From: JBOFMT01 sp051658525
GTDB taxonomy: Bacteria; Bacillota_I; Bacilli_A; Erysipelotrichales; Erysipelotrichaceae
Reading direction: 5' to 3'
Assembly: GCA_051658525.1 (NCBI GenBank)
Contig: JBOFMT010000119.1
Coordinates: forward strand, 21,424-85,423
Length of the DNA stretch: 64,000 bases
In this document: piece after piece, positions 16,253 through 25,529 of the stretch
Position numbering within the stretch: the stretch's first letter is position 1
Layout of the letters: each line of letters starts with the position of its first letter
Made by a program: the position numbers and the translations under genes
Notes under the pieces: model-generated
The model's database searches: none
The model's input: only the letters and a program-made list of their open reading frames with translations
What the model was told of the DNA's origin: nothing

Positions 16253-18210
16253 TTTTTTTCCTCCTTCACAATCATTCCATCCAATATTTGGTACAATTCC
16301 GCTTCCACCGCTTCTACACTAGTATCCTTACGTTGTAAGGCTGCAGCATTGAAATGGCCTCCACCATGCATTTTCTCCATGATGAATTGGACATTGATTT
16401 TTTCTCTTGAACGTGAACTAACTGCAACAAGGTTCTCATCGATATACGCAATTACAAAAGTTGCCTCTATATTTTTAATACTTAAGAGTTGATCTGCAAC
16501 TTGTGACATTATCGTACGATTTAAATGTGTCAAATCTGTGACAGCAGCCACGATGATTTCCTCATTGTATCGTTTCATGTTCTTCATAATCGTCGCCTTT
16601 GCTTCAAAATCAGCAAAGCCTTCTTGTAATAAGTTTTCAGCTTCTTGCGGTTCGACTCCATAGCCTTTTAATTTTGCCGCCGCCTCAAAGGTACGAACAC
16701 CAGTTCGATTTTTGAAATGGTTGGTATCGATTAACAGACCTAAGTACATAATCATCGCTTCCTCTTCGCTAATATCTACTTTATTACTTTGATATTCCAT
16801 CATTTCCACAACCAACTCACTCACACTCGATGCACTCGTTTCTACATAGACAATGAGTGGATTTTCGATAAACTGTTCCGAGCGACGATGGTGATCGATG
16901 ACTACTTTTCGCTCCACTTTTTCCATAACGAGTGGGGCATTACTATGCGATGGATTATGATGATCGACTGCAATAATCAAATCCTGCGCATTCGCTAGTT
17001 TTAATGCTTCGGCATCACTAATAAATCGGTGACGGCCTTGTAGTTCTTTTTCCATCTTAGTTAAGACTTCGCTCAACTGTGTTTCAATTCCACCGGATTG
17101 TGAAACAATGTAAACTTCTTTGTTATAACTAGCTGCAATGCGACTCATTGCAATCGCGCTACCCATACAGTCGAAGTCCATATTTTTATGACCGACAATA
17201 AAGACACGTTGCACATCATCAATCGCTTCTTTGATCGCTTGTGCCATAACACGTACCCGCACCCGAGAACGTTTCTCTTGCGCTTGGCTACCACCACCAA
17301 AAAACTCGGTATCTTCACCATGGTGTTTACTTACCACTTGATCGCCTCCGCGCACTTGCGCAAGTTCAATCAAATCGTTGATCACACCATCTTGTTCGGT
17401 TAAGTTGGTATTCCCTCTAGCAAAGGCCATAGACACGGTAATCGAAACATCGATACGTTGGCTTTCTAGCCGCACTTGATTTAAGATTCCAAAGCCTTCA
17501 GCTACTAAATTTTGATAACTCTCTTCATTCAGAACCATAAAATAGCGATCGCTTTTCAAGCGGCGTAAAATGATATTGTTCGCCTTCGCCCATTGATTGA
17601 TCATCGGGCGTAAGTTATTCGATATCATCGTAATTTTATGTTCATCACTATGTTGAGAATATTCATTGTAATTATCCAAATGCAACAAACCTAATACTAG
17701 CTGTTCGTTTTCCAAACGGTTCTTTACATTGACAAAGGTTTCCACGTCGCGAACAAACAAAACTTGTGCATCGTCTTTCCGTGTGATTTCGTACAGGTGA
17801 GCCCCATCACTTGCGGTCATACTGTCAATATCATCTTGAAACAAACGATTGAGTTCTGGAATCCAGCTCGTTATTTTTTTTCCAATCAAATTTAAATTGC
17901 GATTGGATAAGAACTCGGAAATCCAAGTAATGTTCATCGTCTCATCATAGGTAATGATCCCAATTTTACCAACGAGCAAAGCATCTTTCACATCACTTCC
18001 TAAAGCACGTGAAATATTCATTTCTGAACTTGATTTGTTTTTCTTGCTCTGATTGATAATCCAGGCACAAATCAAGGTATTAATCACAACCATGACACCG
18101 ACTGCAAAGGCAAACGTCGTGAATTCCAACAAGACGAGTAAGGCAACTGCAATCATTTCAAGAAAGACGACGATGCCGAGTTGTACTTCAATTTTTTCCA
18201 ATTGATCCAT
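16249..18210 (-). CDS. gdpP: Cyclic-di-AMP phosphodiesterase GdpP
   Basis: A 653-residue membrane enzyme (YybT). Two N-terminal transmembrane helices (~10-55) are followed by a PAS-like haem/sensor domain, a degenerate GGDEF domain (~170-300) and a DHH-DHHA1 phosphodiesterase. Metal motifs are visible as VGHKNMDFDCMGS, AVDHHNPS and VIDHHRRSE, with the DHHA1 GGGHFNAAA near the end. It hydrolyses c-di-AMP to pApA and so affects potassium uptake and wall stress. Its start lies inside the DUF2232 gene (23-base overlap), so the pair is coupled. Confidence 0.95.
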   Translation of the reverse strand: MDQLEKIEVQLGIVVFLEMIAVALLVLLEFTTFAFAVGVMVVINTLICAWIINQSKKNKSSSEMNISRALGSDVKDALLVGKIGIITYDETMNITWISEFLSNRNLNLIGKKITSWIPELNRLFQDDIDSMTASDGAHLYEITRKDDAQVLFVRDVETFVNVKNRLENEQLVLGLLHLDNYNEYSQHSDEHKITMISNNLRPMINQWAKANNIILRRLKSDRYFMVLNEESYQNLVAEGFGILNQVRLESQRIDVSITVSMAFARGNTNLTEQDGVINDLIELAQVRGGDQVVSKHHGEDTEFFGGGSQAQEKRSRVRVRVMAQAIKEAIDDVQRVFIVGHKNMDFDCMGSAIAMSRIAASYNKEVYIVSQSGGIETQLSEVLTKMEKELQGRHRFISDAEALKLANAQDLIIAVDHHNPSHSNAPLVMEKVERKVVIDHHRRSEQFIENPLIVYVETSASSVSELVVEMMEYQSNKVDISEEEAMIMYLGLLIDTNHFKNRTGVRTFEAAAKLKGYGVEPQEAENLLQEGFADFEAKATIMKNMKRYNEEIIVAAVTDLTHLNRTIMSQVADQLLSIKNIEATFVIAYIDENLVAVSSRSREKINVQFIMEKMHGGGHFNAAALQRKDTSVEAVEAELYQILDGMIVKEEKK

Positions 18211-19111
18211 TCAATATCCCCCTTTTAAGGTCAGATTTTATATCCTTAATGCTATCAAAGATCCCCAAAAACATGAGGAGACTATTCACAAATGGTAGAA
18301 AAATTGCTAAGACAAGCCAAATCAGATGTTTTCGCTTTCCTAGGACGACAAGGAAACACATCGCCACCGTCACACCATAGAGAATATTCACCAAGAATAC
18401 AATCATATATAAAAACATTATACCATTTTTCAGCGCATTACTCATAGTAAAAAGGTTCATCGTCATTTGCAAGATGACGACTGCGATTGATCCATAACCA
18501 AACCATTTTGAGAGTCGTAGGTCAAAGAGATTTTGCATTGGTTGCGTTTCGATTTTCAACCGCTTCAACAAGACCATTGCAAACAAATGAATGACAAGAC
18601 CTTCCATCAATGCGGTAAGAATTGTAGTAAGCAAGGCTAGCATTAGAATGAAATCCCCAGTAGCAATTGGTAAAGCAATATCCAGTGATGAGAAGAACTC
18701 ATGAATCATTGCCAAATCACTCGTAAGATCATAACCAAAGAAACCCGCGAATAGCACTGTCGTGAAGAAATAAGAAACTAAACTTACCCCCATGGTGTAA
18801 AACATCAGTTTTTGATTGGACCAATGCTTTCTTACCCCTTCACCATAGACAATTCCAATGAGTAATGAAATGCCCAAATAGAAGATTGTTTGTGGTGCAG
18901 CAAATAAAAAGCCAGCGACCAACATCCCAAATAGTGGTAACAGCGCTCTTTTTAGTCCATATTTTGCGCTATAGATTAAAATCGGAAATGCCATAAACCA
19001 ATATAGAATGAATTCAAATACCATCCCTGTTTGACGATTGATGATGAGCGCTACTCCAACGAGAGCTACCATCATACTTGCTTCCGTTATCTTTTTAACA
19101 TTTGTTCCCAT
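18188..19111 (-). CDS. DUF2232 membrane protein (YybS-like)
   Basis: A 307-residue protein with about eight hydrophobic helices and the start ITEASMMVALVGVALIINRQTG typical of YybS. The family resembles small-solute (ECF S-component-like) membrane proteins, but no function is proven. It sits between rpsR and gdpP as in Bacillus and overlaps gdpP, suggesting a shared role or stoichiometry with the c-di-AMP phosphodiesterase. Confidence 0.85.
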   Translation of the reverse strand: MGTNVKKITEASMMVALVGVALIINRQTGMVFEFILYWFMAFPILIYSAKYGLKRALLPLFGMLVAGFLFAAPQTIFYLGISLLIGIVYGEGVRKHWSNQKLMFYTMGVSLVSYFFTTVLFAGFFGYDLTSDLAMIHEFFSSLDIALPIATGDFILMLALLTTILTALMEGLVIHLFAMVLLKRLKIETQPMQNLFDLRLSKWFGYGSIAVVILQMTMNLFTMSNALKNGIMFLYMIVFLVNILYGVTVAMCFLVVLGKRKHLIWLVLAIFLPFVNSLLMFLGIFDSIKDIKSDLKRGILNGSIGKN

Positions 19112-19136
19112 ACAGCCTCCTATCTCTAATATAATG

Positions 19137-19168
19137 AAAAACCTCCATCTAAGCGATGGAGGTTTTTT
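19137..19168 (-). terminator. Terminator after rpsR
   Basis: A 13-bp stem (AAAAACCTCCATC / GATGGAGGTTTTT), loop TAAGC, with T runs on both strands. It separates rpsF-ssb-rpsR from DUF2232-gdpP. Confidence 0.9.
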
Positions 19169-19173
19169 CCTAG

Positions 19174-19407
19174 TTATTCACTTACGTAAGGAATTAAAGC
19201 CATTTGACGAGCACGTTTGATTGCTGTCGCTAATTCACGTTGGTGTTTAGCGCAAGTACCAGTAACACGTCTTGGAATGATTTTTCCGTTCGCAGAAATA
19301 AAACGTTTCAACAATTCAGTATCTTTGTAATCAATTGTTTCAACTTTATTTTTACAGAAGAAGCAAACTTTTTTGCGTCCTCCCATACGTTTTTTAATAA
19401 AAGCCAT
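19174..19407 (-). CDS. rpsR: 30S ribosomal protein bS18
   Basis: A 77-residue protein with the zinc-type N-terminus (CFFCKNK) and the conserved ELLKRFISANGKIIPRRVTG. It binds S6 on the 30S platform. It is the last gene of the rpsF-ssb-rpsR operon, with a GGAGA site. Confidence 0.97.
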   Translation of the reverse strand: MAFIKKRMGGRKKVCFFCKNKVETIDYKDTELLKRFISANGKIIPRRVTGTCAKHQRELATAIKRARQMALIPYVSE

Positions 19408-19424
19408 GGTAGATCTCCTTTCGA

Positions 19425-19907
19425 TTAAAATGGTAGGTCATCGCTCGCGATGTCCAAAGTGTCTGAATCTGAAAAATCAGAATTGAACGAGTTATTTTGG
19501 TCGTAAGTATTTTGGTTTTGATATGTATTGTTATAACCTGCAAACTGTTGTGGTTGCCCAGCAGGCTCACGACGTTCTTGGCTTGCGCCTTTCGATTCTA
19601 ACAATTGTACACTTTCGCATACGACATCAGTTGTATATACTTTGCGTCCGCTTTGATCATCGTAGCTACCGGTTTGAATACGACCTTCAACACCAATTAG
19701 AGCTCCTTTACGAACATATTGATTCATAAAATCTGCAGTTTTATTCCAAGCAGTGCAAGAAATAAAGTCAGCTTGTTGCTCATTGTTGTTTCCTGAGAAA
19801 CGGCGGTTACAAGCAACGGTAAACGAAACTACTGACATTCCAGAGTTTGTTTTTCTCATAACTGGATCTTTGGTAATTCTACCTACTAATACTACGCGAT
19901 TGATCAT
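19425..19907 (-). CDS. ssb: Single-stranded DNA-binding protein
   Basis: A 160-residue OB-fold protein starting MINRVVLVGRITKDP. A Gln/Asn-rich linker follows, and the tail ends DIASDDLPF, the conserved acidic tip that recruits repair and replication proteins. It is placed between the two ribosomal genes as in most Bacillota. Confidence 0.97.
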   Translation of the reverse strand: MINRVVLVGRITKDPVMRKTNSGMSVVSFTVACNRRFSGNNNEQQADFISCTAWNKTADFMNQYVRKGALIGVEGRIQTGSYDDQSGRKVYTTDVVCESVQLLESKGASQERREPAGQPQQFAGYNNTYQNQNTYDQNNSFNSDFSDSDTLDIASDDLPF

Positions 19908-19923
19908 AGATATCTCCTTCTAC

Positions 19924-20217
19924 TTATTTTTCGTCTTCAGTTTTGATAATCATGAAACGTACTACATTGTTGTTGATACGAGTCAAACGATCGAATTCAG
20001 CTACGCCTTCGTTCGTCGCAGATACGTTCATAACAACATAGTGACCTTTTGTCATTTTCTCAATTTCATACGCGAATTCTCTAACACCCATATCATCAAC
20101 TTTGTCGATTGAACCGTTGTGAGTTGTAATGATTGCTTCCAATCCACTCATAACTTCTTGGCGCGCAGCTTCTTCAAGAGAAGCATTCACGATGTACATG
20201 ATTTCGTATTTTTTCAT
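19924..20217 (-). CDS. rpsF: 30S ribosomal protein bS6
   Basis: A 97-residue protein starting MKKYEIMYIV, the usual bS6 N-terminus. This start is chosen over an in-frame GTG at 20226 since AAGGAGG lies 8 bases upstream of it. bS6 pairs with bS18 on the 30S subunit. It is the first gene of the operon, preceded by a structured leader and a strong promoter. Confidence 0.96.
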   Translation of the reverse strand: MKKYEIMYIVNASLEEAARQEVMSGLEAIITTHNGSIDKVDDMGVREFAYEIEKMTKGHYVVMNVSATNEGVAEFDRLTRINNNVVRFMIIKTEDEK

Positions 20218-20225
20218 TTTGTACA

Positions 20226-20266
20226 CCTCCTTGTGGTCATGTGGCTACATCTTTGATGCAGCAAGG
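20226..20266 (-). promoter_or_regulatory. Candidate S6:S18 autoregulatory leader
   Basis: On the minus strand CCTTG (20262-20266) can pair with CAAGG (20229-20233), which is part of the Shine-Dalgarno. Stacked on it is a 7-bp hairpin, CTGCATC / GATGTAG with a 3-base loop. An 11-base one-sided bulge (CCACATGACCA) lies on the 3' side. A hairpin that hides the ribosome site with an asymmetric bulge fits the known S6:S18-binding rpsF leader type, but I cannot confirm its consensus. Confidence 0.5.
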
Positions 20267-20298
20267 AATAAATATAGACATATCTACCCGTATAAATG

Positions 20299-20327
20299 AT
20301 TATAACAACATTCCCTCAGGTTGTAAA
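20299..20327 (-). promoter_or_regulatory. Sigma-A promoter of rpsF operon
   Basis: -35 TTTACA, 17-base spacer, -10 TATAAT; a near-consensus promoter. Confidence 0.8.
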
Positions 20328-20371
20328 GCTAACGAGCGCTAAATGATGAAAAAACCATCAATTCCCACACT

Positions 20372-21001
20372 TTATTTTAAATCGTCTGGCGTTGTAATTT
20401 TAATATTTTCGTAACTACCTTCTACCATATGTACATAACGCGTTGTTTCTAGTACACTCGCATCATCCGTACACGCTTTGTGATGGGCAATCGCATCTGC
20501 ATAAGCAGCTTGAATCAACTCTGTTTCAAAACCTTGTGGCGTTTGGGCTTGCCATAAAGAAGCACGATGTGGCGTATGATCGATGATGCCATCGGTAACA
20601 ACCTTAATCGTATCCTTTACCGGTACCCCTAATATGGCTGCTTGGTGCGCTTCAACAGCTACCAATAAACGATCCAAATCCGCCTGCGCAAGATATGGTC
20701 GAGCTCCATCATGAATGAGTACGTGTTCACTTGTTACATGTTGCAAAGCTAAATAGACACTCTCTTGGCGGGTTTTCCCACCTTGTACAAGCTGCACAGG
20801 ATAGCCTTGCATCAGTGCAACCAAATCTGCATCACTTGCTGCGTGTGTCACAATGATTTGAACACATCGCTTGTCAGCTAAAAAGATTGCTAATGTATGT
20901 TCGAGGATTGTTTTATCCTCCATCACATACAACAGTTTATTATAACCTAAATTGGCTCGCGTACCGCTTCCTGCAGCCAAAACCACCACACTATAGTTCA
21001 T
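20372..21001 (-). CDS. ispD: 2-C-methyl-D-erythritol 4-phosphate cytidylyltransferase
   Basis: A 209-residue nucleotidyltransferase of the MEP isoprenoid pathway, joining CTP and MEP. The N-terminal CTP loop is VVLAAGSGTRANLGYNKLL, followed by LIHDGARPYL and the late PVKDTIKVV. It is slightly shorter than the usual ~230 residues. It lies 12 bases after nrdJ and probably shares its transcript. IspF is not fused or adjacent. Confidence 0.88.
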   Translation of the reverse strand: MNYSVVVLAAGSGTRANLGYNKLLYVMEDKTILEHTLAIFLADKRCVQIIVTHAASDADLVALMQGYPVQLVQGGKTRQESVYLALQHVTSEHVLIHDGARPYLAQADLDRLLVAVEAHQAAILGVPVKDTIKVVTDGIIDHTPHRASLWQAQTPQGFETELIQAAYADAIAHHKACTDDASVLETTRYVHMVEGSYENIKITTPDDLK

Positions 21002-21013
21002 CGTTTCTCCTAT

Positions 21014-23527
21014 CTAGAGTCCACATTTGAGTTGGGCATTGCAATTGGTACATGTATTACAGCCACCAATTTCTTCCACAACACCTTCCAAGCAAATTGG
21101 ACATATATCTCCTATTTCACTTCCTATATTACGGTCTTGTCGATCGGAACGCAAGGGTGTTTTTTCCTTTTCGTTGGTTTCCTGTTTTACCGATACACCA
21201 AAATCTTTTACTAAATCCAATTGGTTCCAATCACCCTCATCATCATTGGTAAGCGATAATACTTGGGTATCACGACTACCATCCACATATACCGTACCAC
21301 CTTTTGCACCACCACGGTACAAGTTTTCATAGATTGTTTGTACTTGACGGACACTATATCCTCTTGGTGCATTCACCGTTTTCGAAATTGAGGAATCAAT
21401 CCAACGTTGGATCGCACATTGTACATCCACATGCTCTTGTGGAGATAGTTCCATTGCGGAAACAAAGAACTCCGGTAAGGTTTCTTTGGTAAGCTGTGGG
21501 TATTGCGCTAAATAATCTTCGACAATTTTCGCATTGACTTCAATGTGTTTTCCCAAACGTCCACTACGGTAGTAGCTAAATGAGAAATACGGTTCAAGAC
21601 CTGTTGAGACACCGACCATCGTACCCGTAGAACCGGTTGGCGCAATGGTTAAGAGATGCGAATTTCGTATCCCGTAGGTTTTAATATCTTCCTGAATCGA
21701 CGTTGGTAAAGTTTGAATATAACCACTTTGTACAAAGGCATCGCGATCTGTTAACAGTGGGAAGCTCCCTTTTTCTTTTGCCAAAGCAACGCTAGTTTCA
21801 TATGCAGTCGTTGCGATACATCCAAATACTTGATCAATTAAAACAAGACTTTCAGGGGAGCCATAGCGAACGCCAGCCCAAATCATCAAATCATGTAAAC
21901 CCATTACCCCAAGACCAACACGTCGTTCTCCTAGAGCTTGCTCTTTATTGGCCTCCAAGAAATATGGTGTATTATCAATGACATTATCCTGCATGCGAAC
22001 CGTTAAGCTTACACACTCTTTTAGGGCATCATACTGAATTTCTCTTGTCGTCTTATTAACAAAATTCGCTAGATTAATTGCGGAAAGATTACATACCGAA
22101 TAAGGAGCTAATGGTTGTTCTCCACATGGATTGGTTGCTACCACCTTTTGACCATACCCTTTGGCATTCGTCATTTTATTGGCATTATCAAGGAAGAAAA
22201 TACCAGGTTCTGCCGAATAGGTTGCACAGAAGTTAATTAAGTCCCATAAGTCACGAGCTTGAATCGTTTGATATACTTTCACTGGATAGCCCAAAGCTTC
22301 CCATTCACGCACATCACCCATCGTATGCCAATGTGCATCATAATAAGCTTTCTCTTCTTCACTCATATGGTCTAAATCAGGGAAGCGCAACTGGAATGTA
22401 CTATCACTTTCTACTGCCTTCATCAATTCTTCACTGATGGTAACAGAGATATTCGCCCCCGTTAGGAAGGTTGGATTCACAACTTCATAAACACCACCAT
22501 CTAGTAGTTGTTCATTTGCGTAATCCACAATCATTTCACTCGCTTTGGGATTGGATAATACGGTTTCATAAATTTCAATTTCTTGTCTAGTTAATGGTTT
22601 GAATTCTAACTTATTACCAGCAAGGGTACGAATTTGTTCGTTTTTCGAATGATCATGCAACCATTTTAATACCTTTGGATTTTGCATTTTCGAAATAATA
22701 AACTCAAATACATCTGGATGCCAATCGGCCATCATAATCATTTGAGCACCTCTACGACTACCACCTTGTTCCACTAAGTTTGTTAAGTTTGCCAAGTCAT
22801 TCAACCAACTTACCGCACCACTGGATTTGCCTCCAACACCTTTGGCAATACAGGCTTTTGGGCGCAAGGTAGAACCGTTGGTTCCAACACCTCCACCACG
22901 TGACATGATTTCCATAACTTCTTTTCGATGTTCAGCAATACCACCGCGGCTATCTTTCACAAATGGCATAACAAAACAGTTGAAGTAGGTAACTTGTGTT
23001 CCACTACCTGCACCATAAAGCACGCGTCCTGCTGGTATTGTATTCATCTTTGCTATTTGCTCTGCAAATTTATCTCCGTATGTCGTACGCAGGGCAGCAC
23101 TTTTTTCACTTTGTGCCAAGGCATGGCCTACACGACGTGCAATTTGCTCGAAATATAATTCCAATGGTTTATCCACTGCACTGATCTTTCGAACAATTCT
23201 TCCTGTTTGCAATTCTTCTTCATCCTGCAAAGAAGCTCGCCATTCTTCCTCTAATTCAACAATAACTTCACCTCGTTGTTGATCGATTGCTACTACATAC
23301 CCAATTCCACGACTTGGAAAGACTGGATCTTCCTTCACAATGGTAATGACCAAATCACCAACCTGCAAGCTTTCTAGTTGTCGATCCTTTTGTGCATATC
23401 GATCCAACATAACCAAGCGACTTACACCGCTATGTGTTAGATGATCTCCTGCTTGAATTTCACTTAAGTGTGAAAATTTTGTTTGTATGGTTTGATTGAT
23501 TGTTTTGATTGTTGTGTTTGAATACAT
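21014..23527 (-). CDS. nrdJ: Adenosylcobalamin-dependent ribonucleotide reductase (class II)
   Basis: An 837-residue enzyme making deoxyribonucleotides with a B12-derived thiyl radical, independent of oxygen. An extra N-terminal region of ~130 residues precedes the barrel. Core motifs include NCFVMPFVKDSRGGI, MEIMSRGGGVGTNG, NPCGEQPLAPYSVCN (catalytic Cys) and APTGSTGTM. The C-terminus carries a Cys cluster (CPIC, GGCNTCTNC, KCGL) for redox recycling. No class I or III genes are in the window. It has its own promoter and leads into ispD. Confidence 0.93.
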   Translation of the reverse strand: MYSNTTIKTINQTIQTKFSHLSEIQAGDHLTHSGVSRLVMLDRYAQKDRQLESLQVGDLVITIVKEDPVFPSRGIGYVVAIDQQRGEVIVELEEEWRASLQDEEELQTGRIVRKISAVDKPLELYFEQIARRVGHALAQSEKSAALRTTYGDKFAEQIAKMNTIPAGRVLYGAGSGTQVTYFNCFVMPFVKDSRGGIAEHRKEVMEIMSRGGGVGTNGSTLRPKACIAKGVGGKSSGAVSWLNDLANLTNLVEQGGSRRGAQMIMMADWHPDVFEFIISKMQNPKVLKWLHDHSKNEQIRTLAGNKLEFKPLTRQEIEIYETVLSNPKASEMIVDYANEQLLDGGVYEVVNPTFLTGANISVTISEELMKAVESDSTFQLRFPDLDHMSEEEKAYYDAHWHTMGDVREWEALGYPVKVYQTIQARDLWDLINFCATYSAEPGIFFLDNANKMTNAKGYGQKVVATNPCGEQPLAPYSVCNLSAINLANFVNKTTREIQYDALKECVSLTVRMQDNVIDNTPYFLEANKEQALGERRVGLGVMGLHDLMIWAGVRYGSPESLVLIDQVFGCIATTAYETSVALAKEKGSFPLLTDRDAFVQSGYIQTLPTSIQEDIKTYGIRNSHLLTIAPTGSTGTMVGVSTGLEPYFSFSYYRSGRLGKHIEVNAKIVEDYLAQYPQLTKETLPEFFVSAMELSPQEHVDVQCAIQRWIDSSISKTVNAPRGYSVRQVQTIYENLYRGGAKGGTVYVDGSRDTQVLSLTNDDEGDWNQLDLVKDFGVSVKQETNEKEKTPLRSDRQDRNIGSEIGDICPICLEGVVEEIGGCNTCTNCNAQLKCGL

Positions 23528-23556
23528 CCCCGTACTTCCTTTCCTCTTAGTATTTC

Positions 23557-23586
23557 ATTGTATCGTACTTAGTATGTAAATTCCAA
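23557..23586 (-). promoter_or_regulatory. Promoter of nrdJ-ispD
   Basis: -35 TTGGAA, 18-base spacer, -10 TACAAT. Confidence 0.55.
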
Positions 23587-23644
23587 TTTGGATGCTTTTT
23601 CTTTTTTTATCCTCATTTTAATTCTTAGAATGAACAATAATATA

Positions 23645-23671
23645 TAAAAAAATGGGACCTTGCCCATTTTC
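23645..23671 (-). terminator. Terminator after ldh
   Basis: Stem AAAATGGG / CCCATTTT, loop ACCTTG on the plus strand, T7 tail on the minus strand. Confidence 0.82.
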
Positions 23672-23677
23672 GATTCC

Positions 23678-24634
23678 CTATTTTTCTTCTTGCATCACGG
23701 ATTGCATCGTTGTTTTAAGAATCATAGCACTTTGATTTACTTGTTCCTCTTCACTCTCGCTCAGTGGCAGTAGAATACAACGTTCCACCCCATTACGTGT
23801 CAAAACGCAAGGATTTGCTAAGACGACATCGCTTATACCATAAGCGCCATCCATCAGCGTGGAAACTGTTAGTACACTGCGCTCATCACGTAAGATTGCT
23901 TCTACAATACGTCGCACGGCAAGGGCAATTGCATAATTGGTATATCCTTTCCGATCGATTACTTCAAACCCAGCACGTTTCACATCTTGTGCGATGGTTT
24001 CTCTCATCCGGATATCACAATGGGTGGCGTTGAGGGCACAATAGTCCTCAAGTGACATCCCTGCAATTCTTGTTTGTGACCATATTACCACTTCACTGTC
24101 ACCGTGTTCCCCAACGATGTAACTAGCGATATCTCTAGCATCAATGTGGAAATAATCACCGAGAGCCTTTTGTAATCGTGAAGTATCGAGTACGGTACCT
24201 GAACCGATCACACGTTCCTTTGGTAACCCGGATAGTTTCCAAGTCAAATGTGTTAGGATATCCACTGGATTTGATACGACCAAAAGGATCGCATCTGGCG
24301 AATAGGATACAATTTGTGGAACAATCGCCTCAAATACGGGGATGTTATTGCGTAAGATATCCAAACGAGTTTCATTCGGTTTTGGGCCAATTCCAGCAGC
24401 AATAATGACAATATCACTATCCTTACTTGCTGCATAGTCACCACTAATTACTTCAACACGTTTCACAAAAGCAGCCCCATGGGCTATATCTAATGCCTCA
24501 GCAAGTGCTTTGTCCTCATTTTGATCGATCAGTACTAAAGTGCTAGCAAGCGCTTCTTCTACTAGCGCAAATGCCGTTGCACTTCCAACAAAACCTGAAC
24601 CGACAATCGTTATTTTATTTGCTTTCTTTTTCAT
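23678..24634 (-). CDS. ldh: L-lactate dehydrogenase
   Basis: A 318-residue NAD-dependent enzyme reducing pyruvate to lactate in the cytosol. It has the NAD loop IVGSGFVGSATAF, the acidic NAD-selective LIDQNEDKA, the mobile-loop IAAGIGPKPNETRLD with substrate Arg, and the catalytic GEHGDSEVV His. Length and motifs favour LDH over malate dehydrogenase. It is monocistronic, with an AGGAGG site, and points to mixed or homolactic fermentation. Confidence 0.93.
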   Translation of the reverse strand: MKKKANKITIVGSGFVGSATAFALVEEALASTLVLIDQNEDKALAEALDIAHGAAFVKRVEVISGDYAASKDSDIVIIAAGIGPKPNETRLDILRNNIPVFEAIVPQIVSYSPDAILLVVSNPVDILTHLTWKLSGLPKERVIGSGTVLDTSRLQKALGDYFHIDARDIASYIVGEHGDSEVVIWSQTRIAGMSLEDYCALNATHCDIRMRETIAQDVKRAGFEVIDRKGYTNYAIALAVRRIVEAILRDERSVLTVSTLMDGAYGISDVVLANPCVLTRNGVERCILLPLSESEEEQVNQSAMILKTTMQSVMQEEK

Positions 24635-24724
24635 ATGGATTTCCTCCTAACATCATTTTAGGCAGTCTATCTAGAAATACAATTTGAATACTCTTTAAAT
24701 TGTAAGAAAAAGAAGCACCTGAGT

Positions 24725-24753
24725 TTGCATTTCATTTCACTATCCGATATACT
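24725..24753 (+). promoter_or_regulatory. Promoter of small Cys-cluster gene
   Basis: -35 TTGCAT, 17-base spacer, -10 TATACT, ending 38 bases before the start codon; divergent from ldh. Confidence 0.6.
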
Positions 24754-24790
24754 TGAAACAAGATTCAAAACTAGAGAAAAAGGAGATTGA

Positions 24791-25093
24791 ATGGAACAAA
24801 AATGCCCAGTATGCCCTAGAGCATGTGATATCAACGCGCTTCGCTGTATGCGTGGAGAAGAATACAAACGTACAGGAGTGATTCCAGTAAAACAAAAAGG
24901 AAGATTCCAATTTGAAAACCAAGAAAAAGGAAAAGTAATGAAATATCTTCATCATGTAATTCGTGAAGTTGACTATCCTGGCTTTACGCAAGCAAACGCA
25001 GATGATATGTTTGATATATTAACAAATGATGAAATAAGCGTCCTAGCAGAATTATTACAACGCATGGATGATCGCTGTAAAGGCAAAAAATAA
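24791..25093 (+). CDS. Small Cys-cluster protein of unknown function
   Basis: A 100-residue protein starting MEQKCPVCPRACDINALRC. C5, C8, C12 and C19 form a probable metal site, with the ALRCMRGEEY pattern that recurs in small uncharacterised Bacillota proteins and regulators. The rest is hydrophilic and helical, ending LLQRMDDRCKGKK. It has a clear promoter, an AAAGGAGA site and a terminator, so it is a real gene. No function is assigned. The Cys set could hold zinc or an iron-sulfur cluster. Confidence 0.75.
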   Translation: MEQKCPVCPRACDINALRCMRGEEYKRTGVIPVKQKGRFQFENQEKGKVMKYLHHVIREVDYPGFTQANADDMFDILTNDEISVLAELLQRMDDRCKGKK

Positions 25094-25117
25094 CACCAAG
25101 GGTGTTATTTTTTATTT
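25086..25117 (+). terminator. Terminator of small Cys-cluster gene
   Basis: An 11-bp stem AAAATAACACC / GGTGTTATTTT with an AAG loop and a T run. Confidence 0.88.
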
Positions 25118-25139
25118 TCGAGGCCATCACTTGCCGACC

Positions 25140-25529
25140 TTATTCATTATCCATGTTATTGAATTCTAATCGGCAAACTTCCAATCCATCTTCAGTTTCA
25201 CCTGTAGCATAAATGATAGCAGATGGATAATCTCTTTCATATTGAAAGGACTCAGCAGTCCATTCATAAATTTTTGTACCGGTTTCTAAAAAGTTGCTCT
25301 CAAGACTATTTTTCGGGATACTGTATTGATCTTCGAGTTTTTTTTCAATTGTTCCCAAATACGTTCCTATATCTTCATTCGTTAGCGGTCCATTATAAAA
25401 GCATTGATAAACCTCAGTATTATAGCTGATATATTTTTTGGGTAATTGATTCGCTTTTTTCACAACATTCGTTCCCAGTAACATAACGATAAAAACAACC
25501 GGAAATATAAGTGTTTTATTGTTTTTCAT
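25140..25529 (-). CDS. Small membrane-anchored or secreted protein, unknown
   Basis: A 129-residue protein starting MKNNKTLIF with an N-terminal hydrophobic segment (VVFIVMLLGTNVV), then a hydrophilic, acidic outer part. I recognise no family. The start at 25529 overlaps the stop of the upstream small ORF (ATGA), and it lacks a strong ribosome site of its own, so it probably depends on coupled translation. It may be an exported accessory protein. Confidence 0.55.
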   Translation of the reverse strand: MKNNKTLIFPVVFIVMLLGTNVVKKANQLPKKYISYNTEVYQCFYNGPLTNEDIGTYLGTIEKKLEDQYSIPKNSLESNFLETGTKIYEWTAESFQYERDYPSAIIYATGETEDGLEVCRLEFNNMDNE

